A stretch of 64,000 bases of DNA from Bugula neritina (lineage: Eukaryota > Bryozoa > Gymnolaemata > Cheilostomatida > Bugulidae): assembly GCA_964035545.1 (NCBI GenBank), contig OZ037767.1:25281628-25345627 (forward strand). Reading direction: 5' to 3'. Shown one piece after another: positions 9,489 to 23,200 of this stretch. Each line of letters opens with the position of its first letter. Position 1 is the stretch's first letter. The notes beneath the pieces are model-generated. The model was not told the origin of the DNA. It searched no databases and saw only the letters and a program-made list of their open reading frames with translations. The position numbers and the translations under genes were made by a program.

Positions 9489-12400
9489 AAATATGTACCT
9501 ATATAAGATTGACTAAGATACAGAGGATGATTCTAGAACAGCACAATGTTAGAGTTTCATTTGGCAAGAATAACTGCTTACTTTTGAATGGGAAAAATAT
9601 TGAAGATGCCAGAAAAACTATTTCCGAGGAGGTTGAACGCCTCCATGAAGTAGATATGACCTTTCCAGCAGTGCGCTATTACAATCTCAAGAATTCAAAG
9701 ATTTCAGCAATCAATCAAGTATTGAGAGACCACTGTGTATATGTCTGTAGCAGCAGTAGTAAACGAGCTAAAGAAACTTGTCAAATGCTGTTACATCTGG
9801 CAAGAAGGTGTTTGGATGAAAAAAGAAGAAAAACTGACGTTTGCTATAGCTGCATTCTTACTTTAGAGAAATACAGCTATTTTAACCGAGTTGGTTTTAC
9901 AGAACAGATGACTAAATTTAATGTCGAAATTGACATGCTCAAAAAACACGAAGTTGAAATTTGTGGAGCCATGCAGACTTTCAAACATATATTTGGCTGC
10001 TAACTCATTAAAAAGAACTCCAACAAAAAACTTCAAAATTTCAGATCTTTTTCTGCAATGTCTAAAAGATGTTCTGTACGAAAACATACTTGCAGCACTG
10101 CATGCTGGTGAAGTAATTGTTGGGTGGAGCTATCGTAAAGATAGTTTGTGGATATGCAGTTCCTCCTATACAAATGTTGACATTGCCTACCGAGCAATGA
10201 AAAGTCTAGTAGCAGAAGCAACTTACCCTAACAGACATCTTAAAAATTTTGAAAAAATCATATATCAACAACACTGGAGGCAGTTAGAAGAGGAACTTGA
10301 ATTGCAAAATCTTAAGTGTATAATACAGTTATGAAAGGGTTCATCTCATCTAATGCTTGCTATTCACCCGGCTAAAGATATGCCAAAGCTGATAGAAGTT
10401 TTAAAACAATTCCTGAAGCCACCACAAAAATCCCAACAGAACTTAAAATACTCACTACCTTTGCCGGAAATAACATGCTGTGGACTGCTTTTATTAAGAA
10501 ATTTCAATCTTATTGAAGAAAGAGCTAAACTTGTTGCAGAAACCTCAGCAGTGAACATAAGCATTAAAAGCAGAGGTTTGAGTATACTGGTCGTATCTGA
10601 AAGCTATTTACAGAACATTGTAGAGGAAATATTATCTGAAATATTTGCCAGCTTGATTATAGAAGAGTCCATGAGTTTTAGCAAGAGATGGCTTATTAGC
10701 TGGCTAGGTTCTCAAAACTGCAAAGACAATCTGAAGAGAATTTCGACTGTTAACAAAGTTGTATATGAAATAATAAACTATCCCATAGCCAGAATGGCTG
10801 TTGTAGTAGGAGACTTTGAAGAACTGTTGGTGAGTTTGTGTTTATTGCTAAAAACTTGATTTTGATTTTATTTTGCAGTAAAGTAATCTTGATAAAAAAT
10901 GAAAATGAAATACAATAGTTATTTATTTACTAAGATTGTATATAGCAGTGACTCTATGTTTTATATATAATACCACTATTGTTAATGGCTAATTTGTTTG
11001 CTTTGATTTTTTTAAAAGTAAATAAAGCAGGCAAAACCAGCTGACAAGGTTTTGTTCTTATGATTGATATATTTTAGCATAGCTATTTATTTATCTATTG
11101 AAGTTGTTTGGCTCAATATTGGAATTGACAAAGTTACATACAGCTCAGCAGTTGTTAGACTTTGGCAGTTCAAATGTTTATTTTAAATTATACTTCCAAA
11201 TTGGCTGTTGAATGATTTATTATTAGCCATATTAAGTTTTGCCTTTTAGTTCAGCCACCATAATATTAACAGGCCTGCTTTGTATCGTGCAAATACATTA
11301 GATACAAATAATATATATAATAAGTCTTTTCTCACTTACTTGAAACACAAAACTACCATATATTCACAGATGGGAACCTGCTATACTAGGCTTTCAAGTG
11401 TCAGTTTCACTTTCTTGCTATAACTGGAAAATTCCAAATGGTAATGCTTACAGCAGAAGCACTCTTTCCAGCGGCATGGTGTCTTCAGTTATATCAATTG
11501 CTACTGTCATGGATGGGAAAACGAAACCAGTCATGAACTGAGTGTTGAGGAAGAGGCTCGAAATGTTGAAAGTCTTACCTACTACACACTACTGCCTGTA
11601 TTGGACTGGAGGTCAAACTTACCATTTGCTCAAGAGGTAGGCAACTGATGAAAAGAAGGTGTTTGTAGAGTGTAAATGATAACCATCTTGTTGGCTTGCA
11701 CCTGTTGTCTAGAATTGCATGTTGTGTATCATTGATTGAGTTATTGATTTGCACAGATAGGTGAAGTCAGTTTATAGACATGTTTCAGCAAAGTAAGCTG
11801 TAAAAATCTTCTCACATGAACTTTACAATCAACCCATTATAATTTTATCAGTATACTTGGAAGTTTATAAAAAAAATTATTGCATTTTCATATTAGTTAA
11901 TATGTTTGCAAAAGCTCATTTAATATTTGCTCTTCTATTTCTAAACTGTTCAAGTTGATGTTCTTTAGAATCTAGGTTATGAAATTAAAGAAGCGCTGCA
12001 GTGTTTCCATGAACATGATTTGGAAGTTGCTTATTTTAAAGTCGCTGCTAGAAGAAACTTTAGCTATCAATGACACACTGTTTGACTTGGTAACCAGCAA
12101 AGGTAAAAATTATCAACTTCCTCAGCCATATCTTATCTCATTGAGTGGATTGTATTCTTTGATAAGGATCTCTATACCCTCTGACTACAACACACTCTTA
12201 TGTCAACTAATAATTTTACAATTTTTTAAAAATATTTTTGGAATAGTTATCTATCCAACATTTTAGATGCATTTTTAATCGCTTCATGCTGTTTTAGTTA
12301 GATATCTGTAAAAAGTAACAAACGTTATTTAGATAATCTGCAAATACAACTACATGGTCCTACGAGGCCTGTCCGGTTTACACGTAACACAATTGCTGTA

Positions 12401-13662
12401 ACTGCTTACAGATACATACATATTCCCTACAACTTGTGCACTGAGTAGAGAAGCTGGGGTGAGGCTAGATAAGATTAGAGATCAAGTGGAATGGCAGAAC
12501 ATACTGAGCTATTTAGCAGAGTTTCCTCGAGATCAGATAAACTTAACAGGGGTTTGTAGTAGATCATATATAAGTTTTTAATATGGCAGCTTTCTCCTAT
12601 ACGTGCAATGATTTTGAGATGCCATCATAGCTTGGTCAATACATTCTCAATGGAAAGTTGTTATAAGCAGCTTTGAGTTGGTGGTCACCGAGTGCATTGA
12701 TTCAGGAAGAGGGTGTTTCGAGTTTGGCATTGGGGGTTTGAAGTTTGAATAACGATGGCTATACAACTTCTACATTCAATTACCCCTAACGCAGGGCTGC
12801 TCCTAGACAGATTTTTTTAATGAAGAGACCTACCTAACTGTTACATGCAAATGATGTGGAAGTATTTAATAGTTGACTTTTAGCTTGTATCACATTCTTC
12901 TACTGCAATTACTGCTTACCAAATAATTGCAGTGAAATTTTAGATATTCTTCTTTCAGATAAAAAGATTAGAAGACAAAGATATGTACGCCATATATCAT
13001 GCTTACAAAGCACAAGCTTAAGAAAAAATGGACGAAACAGCCGAGTCTTTTGAAATCGAAAGACTCCTATGGTGCAATTACCAGATTTTTATGAGGAAAT
13101 AGAAGAAGGTGAATGTTCAAGTGCTTTGAGTACAAAACTTTCTGAATCAATTTTCAAACTTTATTTTTGTTTAGTACCGTACATAATATATGCTGCTTTA
13201 AACTTGTAAACTTGGCATTCAAAGTAAGCGCATCTACTGAATAGTGTAGTAGTTTAAATTTGCGCTGCGGCCACTTTGCACACTACACACATTGACATAT
13301 CAAGTTGCATTCTATATACTAATTAGCAACGTTGCTAGATAATTATTATTAGTAACACCGATTCAGTTTCTGTTGCAGATTGTGTCAACAAATTGTACTT
13401 TACTTCCAACTTTGAATATGCACGAGACTTCAGCATGAGAGATTCGACTTCTTATTCAATGACATTGTCTTTAGTGGAAACTGGAAACTATACATTAGAG
13501 AATTCTGGATCAAATAAAGAGAACTTGCCAGAAAAGTGCTGCTCTTCTGCCAATGATCTTGAAGACCCATTGATATTTGTAGTGTACGACAAGGCTGCTG
13601 TTTACTCACAATATGTAGTTGAGTTTTCAGATAATTCAAGCACTGAAATTTGCACCGTTTAG
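9489..13662 (+). pseudogene. Decayed PARP14-like ADP-ribosyltransferase gene
   Basis: The main exon-like block (about 9489-10859) encodes several KH-like units of the sort that fill the N-terminal half of PARP14 proteins. It is broken by a frame change near 9960-10000 and a TGA at 10332-10334. A later block (about 11979-12070) keeps the EIKEAL segment found in exon 5 of the neighbouring intact gene. The catalytic region is split: 12960-13110 matches the intact exon 8 but has a TAA in frame, and the position of the catalytic His (intact WHGT) reads WCNY. The last exon (13379-13662) keeps LYFTSN with the triad Tyr, and ends with LIFVVYDKAAVYSQYVVEF, whose third-triad position is hydrophobic. 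Stops, frame change and loss of the nicotinamide-binding His make an active enzyme very unlikely. Intron limits are approximate. Confidence 0.8.
12655..12815. mobile_element. Degenerate MITE copy, family A
   Basis: The left end TTATAAGCAGCTTTGAGTTG and the inner GGGGGTTTGAAGTTTGAA resemble the better copy at 23978-24100. The right end is eroded (GGGCTGCTCCTAGACA). It lies between exon relics of the decayed PARP gene, at a position different from the copy in the intact gene, so the two insertions are independent. Confidence 0.55.
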
Positions 13663-16600
13663 CTCAAACATTTAAAATGTACTCTAAAGTTTGTTTACAG
13701 TGCTTCCAGCTAAAATGTGCTACTATGTCTTATGTATTATATAGATGGATCGCTAATTAACTAGTATTCTATTTTAGTTTTTTCTTTTTAAAAATATATA
13801 AGGGCTACTATCAGTTGTCTATTTGTAACACACACATACCTTGCAGGTTATATGTCACTATTTGTATTTGCAGGTATTGTACATGTAATGCTTTTCACCA
13901 TTATGTAATATTCAATTGAGTGGTTTAATGTTTTAGTAGCATGATAAAACCTTAACCTTGAGAAAGTGTTAAGAAGTAAATATATAATATTTTAGTTGAT
14001 ATGCTATATAAAAAATGTGTAGTAATTTATATCAATATTGATATTATGACTATACTTGAGATTTCACAGCAATACAGATGTCAAAAATTGAATGTAGAAA
14101 GGGGATGAAACTGAAAAATAAGTTATAATAATGATATACACCTAATGTGGATACTAGTTGAAGAAATGTAGACGATCTATCGTACATATTACTGCAGTAG
14201 AGCATATGTCATATATAGCATGGAACATAATTTTAGGATTTATAATGTTACTCAGATGTGTAATGTTTTGCAGAGCTGGCTTAAATTTTCAAGTCAACTC
14301 AGTGATCGTAATGGCAAAATACAAAAGTTAACAATAACTACTCTTTGTTTTATAATACCAGAGCCTTTTGGAAACTGCATTAGTATGAGCACAAAATTTA
14401 CTCTAAAACAAAGTTGTTTGAGCGTGTGACCTTGGCACAATCTGCAAAAGATAACCAAGATATATAACAATATTTTGAATGAAGTTGTAAAATAACTGCC
14501 CTTACCAGAAACTGAACTTTTATTTGTAAATTAGATTTATTAATTGTCATCAAAATATTTACATTGAGAAGACTTACACTTCTTTAAATATTTTTTTATA
14601 AACTATATATATATAAAATGTATAACTTTTTCAAATATTGCACAGTCAAAAATCTGGGCTGGCAAATTTATGGGAACTCTCAAGTTTAATAAAAAACTGA
14701 ATGAATTCAATATTTTGCAACAGTGAGTTAGTTTGTACTGAAATTTAGTTCGTTCAGGTTGTTAAAAACAATTAACTTCAAACAAAAAAGCTGCTAATAA
14801 TAACAACTCTAATTTGTTTCAAATTTAAGGCTAAGGTAGTTTTACATGGCTCAATTATTTGAACATGGGACATCCCAAAGTGTAACTCTGTTAACTTCAT
14901 TCAAAAATCAGTGAGAAGAGTTTTGTAAGATTTTGCTGCAGGTGAAAACTAACATCACAGTGAAAAAAAAGTTGCTATTGTTTGGGTAGGAAAACAAGTA
15001 CTAAAAGTTGAAGTTTATTTTTCGACTTTTTGCTATAAGCAGCTGCACAGAATTTATTAAAAACAGTTAATGTATACCTATAATAATTAAACACATGGTC
15101 TTGACAGTTTGTATACATAAAGGTAACTGCAGAAATGCTTACTAAATCATCAATGAGCACTTTGACGCACCAATATGACAGCCTGACTGTTTAATTATGA
15201 AAATGCAAGTTTAGCATTTAATTTTTACCTGACGAATACTTCATTGAATTCCAATAATGTGAGAGAGCACATACAAATAAGTTGTATGTTTTGGTTTGAT
15301 ACAGTTTTAGATAATTCTAGCACAGTTTTTGCTTTTATAAAAAACACTTATGGTTTGTAGCAATGCCATAGACATACTCTTTATAGTTATAGGCAAAAGT
15401 TTAACCTTATCTGGTATTATCACTGGGGGTTGACCAGGTTTTGCAACATGAAAAACTCTAACATTAGCATAGATTGACAATAAAACAAAACTTTATATTA
15501 ACTGTTTGCGCCTAACCTGCTATAAAACACTCATTGTATAGTCAAACAAAGTTAATTTCTAGAACTATTGTCATTTGTATAAACATGCTTGTTAAAGGAA
15601 CAGATTTACAATGATGTATTCACACTGAAACACCTTAAGTTGAATGGGTGTTAAATTCTCTATTGTTGGGAATAATAAAAGAACTACTCATGAGCAATAA
15701 GGGGAGAAAATATATTTCTTCAATTTAAATTTTTTTAAATTAGTCATATCCTATATTATATAAGCTGAAAATATATAAAAATACAGTATGACCATTGAAC
15801 AAAACGGCATTACATAAGTTGGAAATTCCGTTCAAGTAAACCCAAGTTTGACTAATTTTGCCACTTCTTCCTTATTTACATATATTTGACTCAACTAATT
15901 TGATGTCATGTTGTTTCCAAACCAAAATTTTTATTAAATAAGTTTCGAGTTAGGTATTTTCAATTCCAAAGTAACCTAACTTAGGTTCAACAGAATAAGT
16001 TACAATGATGAAAATATCTAATGTAGAAAGTAGTCATAAATGTTTATTGTGTTTATATAGATATGCATACATACTACTTTTGAGGGACTCAATCCATGAA
16101 GGTCTGCATGAAACAAAGAATCAAAACTCAAACAATTTGCAACAGCACAGCATTTAAATGTATAAAATATAGCTATATATTTATAGTTTATAGTAAATTG
16201 CACTCAGTATTTCATGCTTTCATGTAAAGATATTGAGATCTAAAAACAAATGTATAGGTTAATTTAAAAAAATTTACCTCAAAAGACAGTTTTTTTTCAA
16301 ATAACTTTTCTACGTTTCAACATACCAATAAAAGGTGTATAGAATCTACAGATATGATTATAAAAGTATGATATGAAAGATTCCCAGCCATGTTTCTTGT
16401 ACCACTCATCTTTAAAACACATTAGTCATTGCAATGGTTTTCTCCAAATCCGTTTACATAATAATAAGTTATGTTTTTCACAATTTATGTTGGCATTTCA
16501 AGATGAATATAACAGAGCTCTAAGCAACTCCAGTAAATTTTCAAAATCAATAAGAAAAAAATTAATGAAGGAGTTTTCAGAAAAAATTTTCAATATTAAA

Positions 16601-16903
16601 ATTGTATATTTTGAAATTTGGATTATGAACTAAACAAACAATATAAACAATAAATGCTGTAAGCTACATGAATGCGTAACTTCTGGTTGAATAATTAGTT
16701 TTGGAAATTCCCAAATTAAATTTTACAGTTAAAATACTGGGTTGTGAAAAAATAGTTGAGACACTATCAAAACAAACGAAAGGTATAAAACTGAGTGAAA
16801 TTATGGGAACAACCATTAACAGAAAATATCTGACACCAGGATAAACATATTCTACACAGAAAAATATCACATTATTTCTTTCTAGAATTCTGAACTCATA
16901 AAA
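13663..16903. other. AT-rich intergenic stretch without a recognisable gene
   Basis: Only short AT-driven open frames are present (for example 14220-14429 and 16373-16633). None has convincing splice sites or a recognisable product. The segment before 16904 would contain the promoter and 5' UTR of the secreted-protein gene. Confidence 0.6.
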
Positions 16904-18587
16904 ATGAAGGTGAGAGTAATTTACTGAGTGTTTGAGCAGATATATAGTATGTTATGTAGAGCATTACATCTACAATAACGTACTTTTAATCAAAAACTTT
17001 ATGTATTTACCAATATGTTTTACCAAATATAATGTATTATACTTTGTATATTATATATGCAAAGTTATTTTGTTAGTTTGGTATTGTAGATTATTGGCAG
17101 GATATAGTTGTTAAATATTAAATATTGCCACTTTGCTAAATATAATTATAGCTTATTTAACAAAACTTTTTTATTAGTTCCCATCAAATATGCAACATTT
17201 ACTTTTTTTGCAAATTAAAACAAGTTGCTATATATATTATATAAACTATTGGACTCTAAATACATTTCTACCTCTAAAAATCATGTTTATGATCTATTAA
17301 CTGCTTCCCAGTTCACGTAAATGTGAGATATAAAAATTAACCATCTCAGCTCCTATAAATCAACTCTCGAGCAATTCATTTATTATTTCAGACCATAACT
17401 GTCCTCGGAGTTTTCCTCTCTCTCTTTACCCTACAAGCTTTCCAGGTTACCTTCATTTCTGGGGCTCAAATCAAACGAAGTGTAGCCAATGAGCTAAGAA
17501 GACCATCTGATATTAATGCAGAAGTTGCCAAGCAGATGATCACATTGGTAAGCTAATAAATATATGTCTTAGTAACTTTTACTGAAACATAATTGTTAGC
17601 TGTTTTGGTCTTAAGAATTTAAAATGATGTCGCTTTTAATTATTAAGCCACTTTATGAAATTGTACCAAAATATTCAACTAGTTGACAGATTACAAATAA
17701 AATGCATACTTTGAATCATTACAGCCTGACATGAGTAGCAGAGTTCAGTTACACAGTTATATCTCCAATAATTTCCTCTCCGCTGTACCTTCAACAAGAT
17801 CTGTCAACAGTTTAATCAGAATGAGAAGATCAAATTTGCTTTCAAGTAGTGAGTCTATTTTACTATCATTATATTATATCATATCACAATATATTATGAT
17901 ATCATGATTCACCTTATAATAAAACATAAACCCACACACACTCACTCATGTACCTTAATCTGTGAGATATAACAGCTTGAGTTTATGACCATATGGTATA
18001 TATGTTTATAATTTATTAGGTTTCCTTTACCGAGCCAGAGGTTCACCAGAAAAACACAACCTGGTAACTTTCATGACAAATGCTGGAGTAAAAAACTATA
18101 ACGGCAATTCACCTCTTCATCCAGATGGAGTTCTTGAGAGATTAGTCAGATACAGAGACCGTCTGGTCGCTAAAGTAAGTGTTCTTCCATCACAATAAAC
18201 TGCTGAACATCTAAAATTATGAGAAAATACAACATATAGTTTATACAGATGCGTTTTTTGGATTTATCAACCTATACTCTTATGTTGTAGAAGGTGGATG
18301 TTGATGAAGCTGCACATTTTCTGGTTAAACGATTTCCTCCAGTTTGTAATGAGACTAAAGATTACTCTTTAGAGAAACCTCTCTATCTTCAACTCATGCT
18401 CATAGATGTTGATAGTGAATATCATCAATCACTTCTACAAGTTCAATTCAACACTAGGAATCAGTTAGAAGTGAAGTTTGTAAAACCTTCTGACCCAGAT
18501 TGTCCCCCTCCTGGTCACAATGTTGTCACACCATCTGTACATCCTGGAACTCTCTTTACTATGCTATATGGACCTTGGATAGAGTAA
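16904..18587 (+). CDS. Unrecognised secreted protein, five exons
   Basis: Exons are 16904-16909, 17392-17547, 17725-17848, 18020-18174 and 18291-18587, with consensus GT-AG borders and matching phases, giving about 245 residues. The first exon is only ATGAAG, and joining it to exon 2 creates a clear signal peptide (MKTITVLGVFLSLFTLQAF...). The mature part has basic clusters (RMRRS, RYRDR) and only two obvious cysteines (FPPVCNE and DPDCPPPG), so it is not a classic cysteine-knot or toxin-like protein. It ends in PGTLFTMLYGPWIE. I do not recognise the family. Its last exon is duplicated at 6752-6920 with only synonymous changes and again as an inverted relic at 25261-25372, so this is a small locally expanded family under purifying selection. 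An AATAAA lies near 18782. Confidence 0.82.
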
Positions 18588-20078
18588 CTCAGATTGTTCA
18601 CACTTTCAAAATCCAAAAATTAACCATAGGTTTATATTGTTTAAAGTTGTGTGGTTGAAACATTTTTATTTATATTGCTTGGTTCTTATCAACATAATTT
18701 TATTATTATTATTTCTTTATTATTTACTTTTGTGTTTGGTTGAAATTATTTATTAAATAATATGTTTTGCTGAACCATATAAATAAATTTATTTTTTTAT
18801 GCGTCATAAACTAATATTTCAGGATAAACTGTTTTCTACTCTTGCTAATAAAATAAAGTGGAATCTTTCACTTTATTAGATTCAATCCCTGTTTGCTTTC
18901 AGCTAAATTTGTTCACAACTGCAATTGAAGTTTATTTCATGTCTGAATTGTTCCAAGTCTAGCTATTATTTACACATATTATGTTGTAGTTTAGCTATTG
19001 GTTTATATTTATCATTGGCATTTTCCAGCACCCTATTGAACATTTATAACCTAAGAAAAGCACCATAGACAAATTCACTCAAAACTTGCACTTGTTTATG
19101 CTAGTGGAAAAGGTTCTAAAAACAATTGCAACAATTCCGAAAATATCTTATAAAATACACAGATCAAATTTAAAGTATCAAAAGTAAACTTCCATTGTGA
19201 TACTGTACATAAAATTAAATACTTTCAATCTAATAAAGTAACAGAAAATAACAAGCATGCCATAATTCTACTCAGGTAAACTTGGACTGGTTCTTTACAA
19301 CGTCATGATAACGTCCGTTATCTCTAATAATGCAAAAGATTAATAAGTCTATGACAACTGTAAGAGATATATGTGTTAGCTATGTGGATACTACACAGCT
19401 ATATAATTGTTATATCTTCACTAAACATTGTAAAGCTTGCAAGAAGCTCTCTAGCTTTTATGCTTCAAGTTTGAGCTGTAATGAGACTAGATTATTATTT
19501 GTATCTCTCTGTTGAATTGGTTGACTCACTCATAGACTGATGTTGAATAGCAGTTCAACAATTTTGCTATAAGATAACCAGGTAAGTTGTTCAAATGGTA
19601 CAGTTTTATATATTATATCATACATATCATACTATACTTTTACGTATACATGCTTATGCTGCTTTCACAACTCAGTACAATTAATGTTGTCCAAATTGGT
19701 TTATTCTTCTGTCAGCTATTCACGGTTAAAGGTAATTTAAATTTATTTAGTGCACATGTATTTTTTAATAGTGCATGATGATATTTTAGTCAAAATCAAA
19801 ACTTTGAGTCAATTAATAGAAATGAATACAATAAAAACTTCTTTTTATTACAAATTGTTCGTTTTTAAGGCATTTCTGCACACTAGAAATCAGTAATAAT
19901 CAATATATGGAGCGCACATTACAGTCTAGCCTTTCAGTTTTGATATACTTTTTTCATAACAGAATACAAACATCTACTGTTTGCAGTGTTGTTAAAGCAC
20001 CATTATACTACCATGATATTCAACACATATTACATATATAACTTCTTATATTTGTGTAAATTGATAGTGTGCTTCAAA
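18588..20078. other. Intergenic stretch, no gene supported
   Basis: This holds the 3' flank of the secreted-protein gene and the presumed promoter of the PARP-like gene. Short frames at 19330-19515 and 19587-19778 have no visible supporting context. Confidence 0.55.
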
Positions 20079-20080
20079 TT

Positions 20081-20202
20081 GTTACAGTAGATATTCTCTC
20101 ACTACCATTGATGTCTTCATTGTTACAGTAGATATTCTCTCACTACCATTGATGTCTTTATTGTTACAGTAGATATTCTCTCACTACCATTGATGTCTTC
20201 GT
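20081..20202 (+). repeat. 41-bp tandem repeat carrying a 3' splice site, three copies
   Basis: Units begin with GTTACAG at about 20081, 20122 and 20163, a 41-bp period. Each includes a possible acceptor (TTGTTACAG) followed by TAGATATTCTCTCACTACC and ATTGATGTCTTC. The last copy runs directly into the first coding exon of the PARP-like gene and supplies its ATG (20193). Copies differ by only one or two bases at their ends, so the array is young. Confidence 0.85.
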
Positions 20203-23200
20203 TTCTGGAGTCCATCTCTGGCCTAGATGAAGTGTGTAGCAAACCTAAGAGGGCAAGGTATGATAACTCCAAAGAGACCGATAATGAGGTAAACGTGAGA
20301 AAAGCAATATTATTCCTTCAACTGTGTTCTAGTAAATAGTATATATCACGTGTATAGGTCTAAACAAATATGACAAACCTATATTACATATTATGTAATG
20401 ATATGTTATTTTTTGGTAGATATGTACCACACTTGATGATCCGTCCACTTCACAAGGTTTCTTTACTAATAGTTTAAGCAAAACACAGTGTGAAAAACTA
20501 TTCAGCGCTTGGGTTTTCACTAGCACAGGTGACTTGAATCTTTTGTCAAGAAACAAGAGCTATTTAAAGAGATGGCTACTTATGGATGATGTGGAACTTA
20601 CCTTCAATTCTGAAAAGCAGTGCTGCATAATTGAATCAAGTTCTGAAACCCTGGTGACCCAGAGTTGCCAGAATCTACAGGATGTTTTACAGAATAAGTG
20701 GTGCAAGACATTCAAATCTTGCAAAAGAGGTGTGGTTTCGTGGGTGACGTCAATTGATGGTGCAAGTAAATTGAAAGAATTAAACAGAAGATATGACACC
20801 AGCTCTGTAATCACAGCATTCTCTTCTGAGACTGATATGAATTCTCCGATTGGTCAAAGAACCAGTGATGATAAGCATGACACTTTGAATAACATGCCTT
20901 ACTTCCTGTCCGCCATACATAAGCTGAGTGTGTTTGAATTGAAGGTCAAGGACGTACAGGTATGTCAAAATAATTTTGTATTACAAAGTTAAATTGATGT
21001 TTTTCACCACCTTGGGATTGGAAAACATTTTAAATATTTAAAAAACCTATAATTCTAAAGCCGTTTTCTAGAGGGGGCCTGGAAAATTTTCTAATTGCTA
21101 ACAAATCACTTGGTGACACCACACTTTAATTTTTAAAAAATATGCAGTAGCTGTCTGTAGCTGCCCTTTTTCTATAAATTACTAGACATATCAGTTGCAT
21201 CATTATATATACACTTTTTATCCTATGCTAAATATAATTATTATAATTACTGTTTTTAATTTAAATTACTTTAAATAATTTTAGGTTGTTTTACAGTAGA
21301 TGTCATGCAATTACTATTTTTTATTTAGTAAATTTTCTTTACATTACGTAGGCCTGCTATCTACTGTGCTGCAGGTAGGTGGTATAATATGTTATTCTGC
21401 TGCCGCTGTCTCTTTGGTGGAACAGCACATCACGCCACCAACACTAACCACAGGTCTGCAGAAAGCCTTTCAAACAGAGAACCAGCAAACGATTTCCATA
21501 TTTTATGGAAACCTAGAGAACTGGAAAGTCAAGAAAACAGTATTTCAGGTGTTTCTCCTTGGCTTTCAAATATTTTCCTTTTTGATATTTTGCATACCTA
21601 TTTTGAATGTATGGATATTTAAAAGTTGTATGTTAGGCCCATATTAGGCAATAAATATTCAATAAGATTTAACTCAATACCAATCGTAAAGATATTAAAA
21701 GTATTTAATATGAATAAACGTTTAGCACGTTGAGACTACTATCAGAGCTGGACTTAACTTGATGAGTCATTTAAAGATACTGGCAATACCTGTATTGTCC
21801 TCACCAGAACTAGACTGTACCAACAGAGAACTGGCAGAGGTAACTGTTAGAAGTGTATTACTTCACCTGAGTGAGACACCAGAGAGCAAAACACAAAGAG
21901 TCTTGTTTGTAGCTTCACCCTCTGAAGAAAACCTGTATCTGGTAAGTTTGATAATATATAAACTGTATTCTATGGGCGAATACAGACTTTGAAACTGCTT
22001 CGTTTTCCACTTTCTTACTAATTCAATAAATATTAACTCATGTAAGAACTACATTGTTTTCTGGTCTTTATTAAAAAAAATTCTTTGCTAATTGTTTTGA
22101 GGGAAAGCATTTTAATTTAGTACAATATTATGGCTTACCTTATTTCGCATATTGTATACAAATAAATTAAAAGTTATGTTTACATCATTGCTGCTTAAAA
22201 CCCCGTTTTATGATTTAACAGAGTTAATTGCATATAATTAACCAACACATTCTTATCCAGGAAATAAAGGAAGCTCTGGATATAGTAAAGCAGCAAGTCT
22301 CATCTAGTAAAGCTGTAATGGTAACTGTACAGTTTGTGGGGTTTCAGGCTGAAAATGTAAGCATGGCTGCAGAAAACTTTACTCAATATGCCGATGAAGC
22401 AGTGATTGTTTCTAATTGGTCAACTTCTCAGCTCCAGACTGCATTAGGCAATATGTCTAATGAACAGGTCAGTTTTGCAGATAAAGCAAAAAATGCTACT
22501 CACTATTCTTATGCCTATGAACTCCGGCTGTGAAAACCAGGATTATGTATTACCACATTATAGCAATAAATTAATTAATCAGTGTATGCATAAGTTTGAA
22601 AACGACTTGTTTTCAAAGATTCAATTTTTCACTATAGTTTCACTATTATATTTTTTAGATGAACAGACTAGCACTTCTGTCAAGCAAAGTTAATGTTGAT
22701 ATGACGTGTGATGTGGATGATTTTGGCTTACTAGAAAACATACAGTTAGAAGGACTTCCAGCAGACGTAGAGTTGGTGCGAGACAAAGTTGCATCCCATC
22801 TCATCAGTTCCTCACCAGGTAACATGTACTGATGGAAAAAAGCTGTGAAACATGTTAATGTGCGACAGGGAAAACAGCTTCTAGAACAAATTGACTGACA
22901 TCTAAATAAACTCTTTCAAACCTAAGTTCTTCTTAGGGACCAACTATAAATGACTTTTGTACTTTCTGGGGCCATAACGCTATTGATTATTTTAGCTTAG
23001 TATATTACTTTAAAAAAGGAAGCTCGCGATTTTGAGGCACACAGAGCATTTAAGCTTTGTCCTTTAACCTTAGGTGAAGAACAGCTTCAAACTCTCTGTA
23101 TGAAAGAATTTTTTTTAAAGTTGCTTGTTTTTACATGACACATTTGGCAAAGATGACTTTGTATTGCTTCTGACACAGAGCTTTTGTGTAAATATTACCT

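Noticed and set aside
10332-10334. In-frame TGA in the decayed PARP gene as a possible selenocysteine codon
   Set aside because: Other lesions (a frame change just upstream and loss of the catalytic His with a TAA later) make simple decay the better reading.
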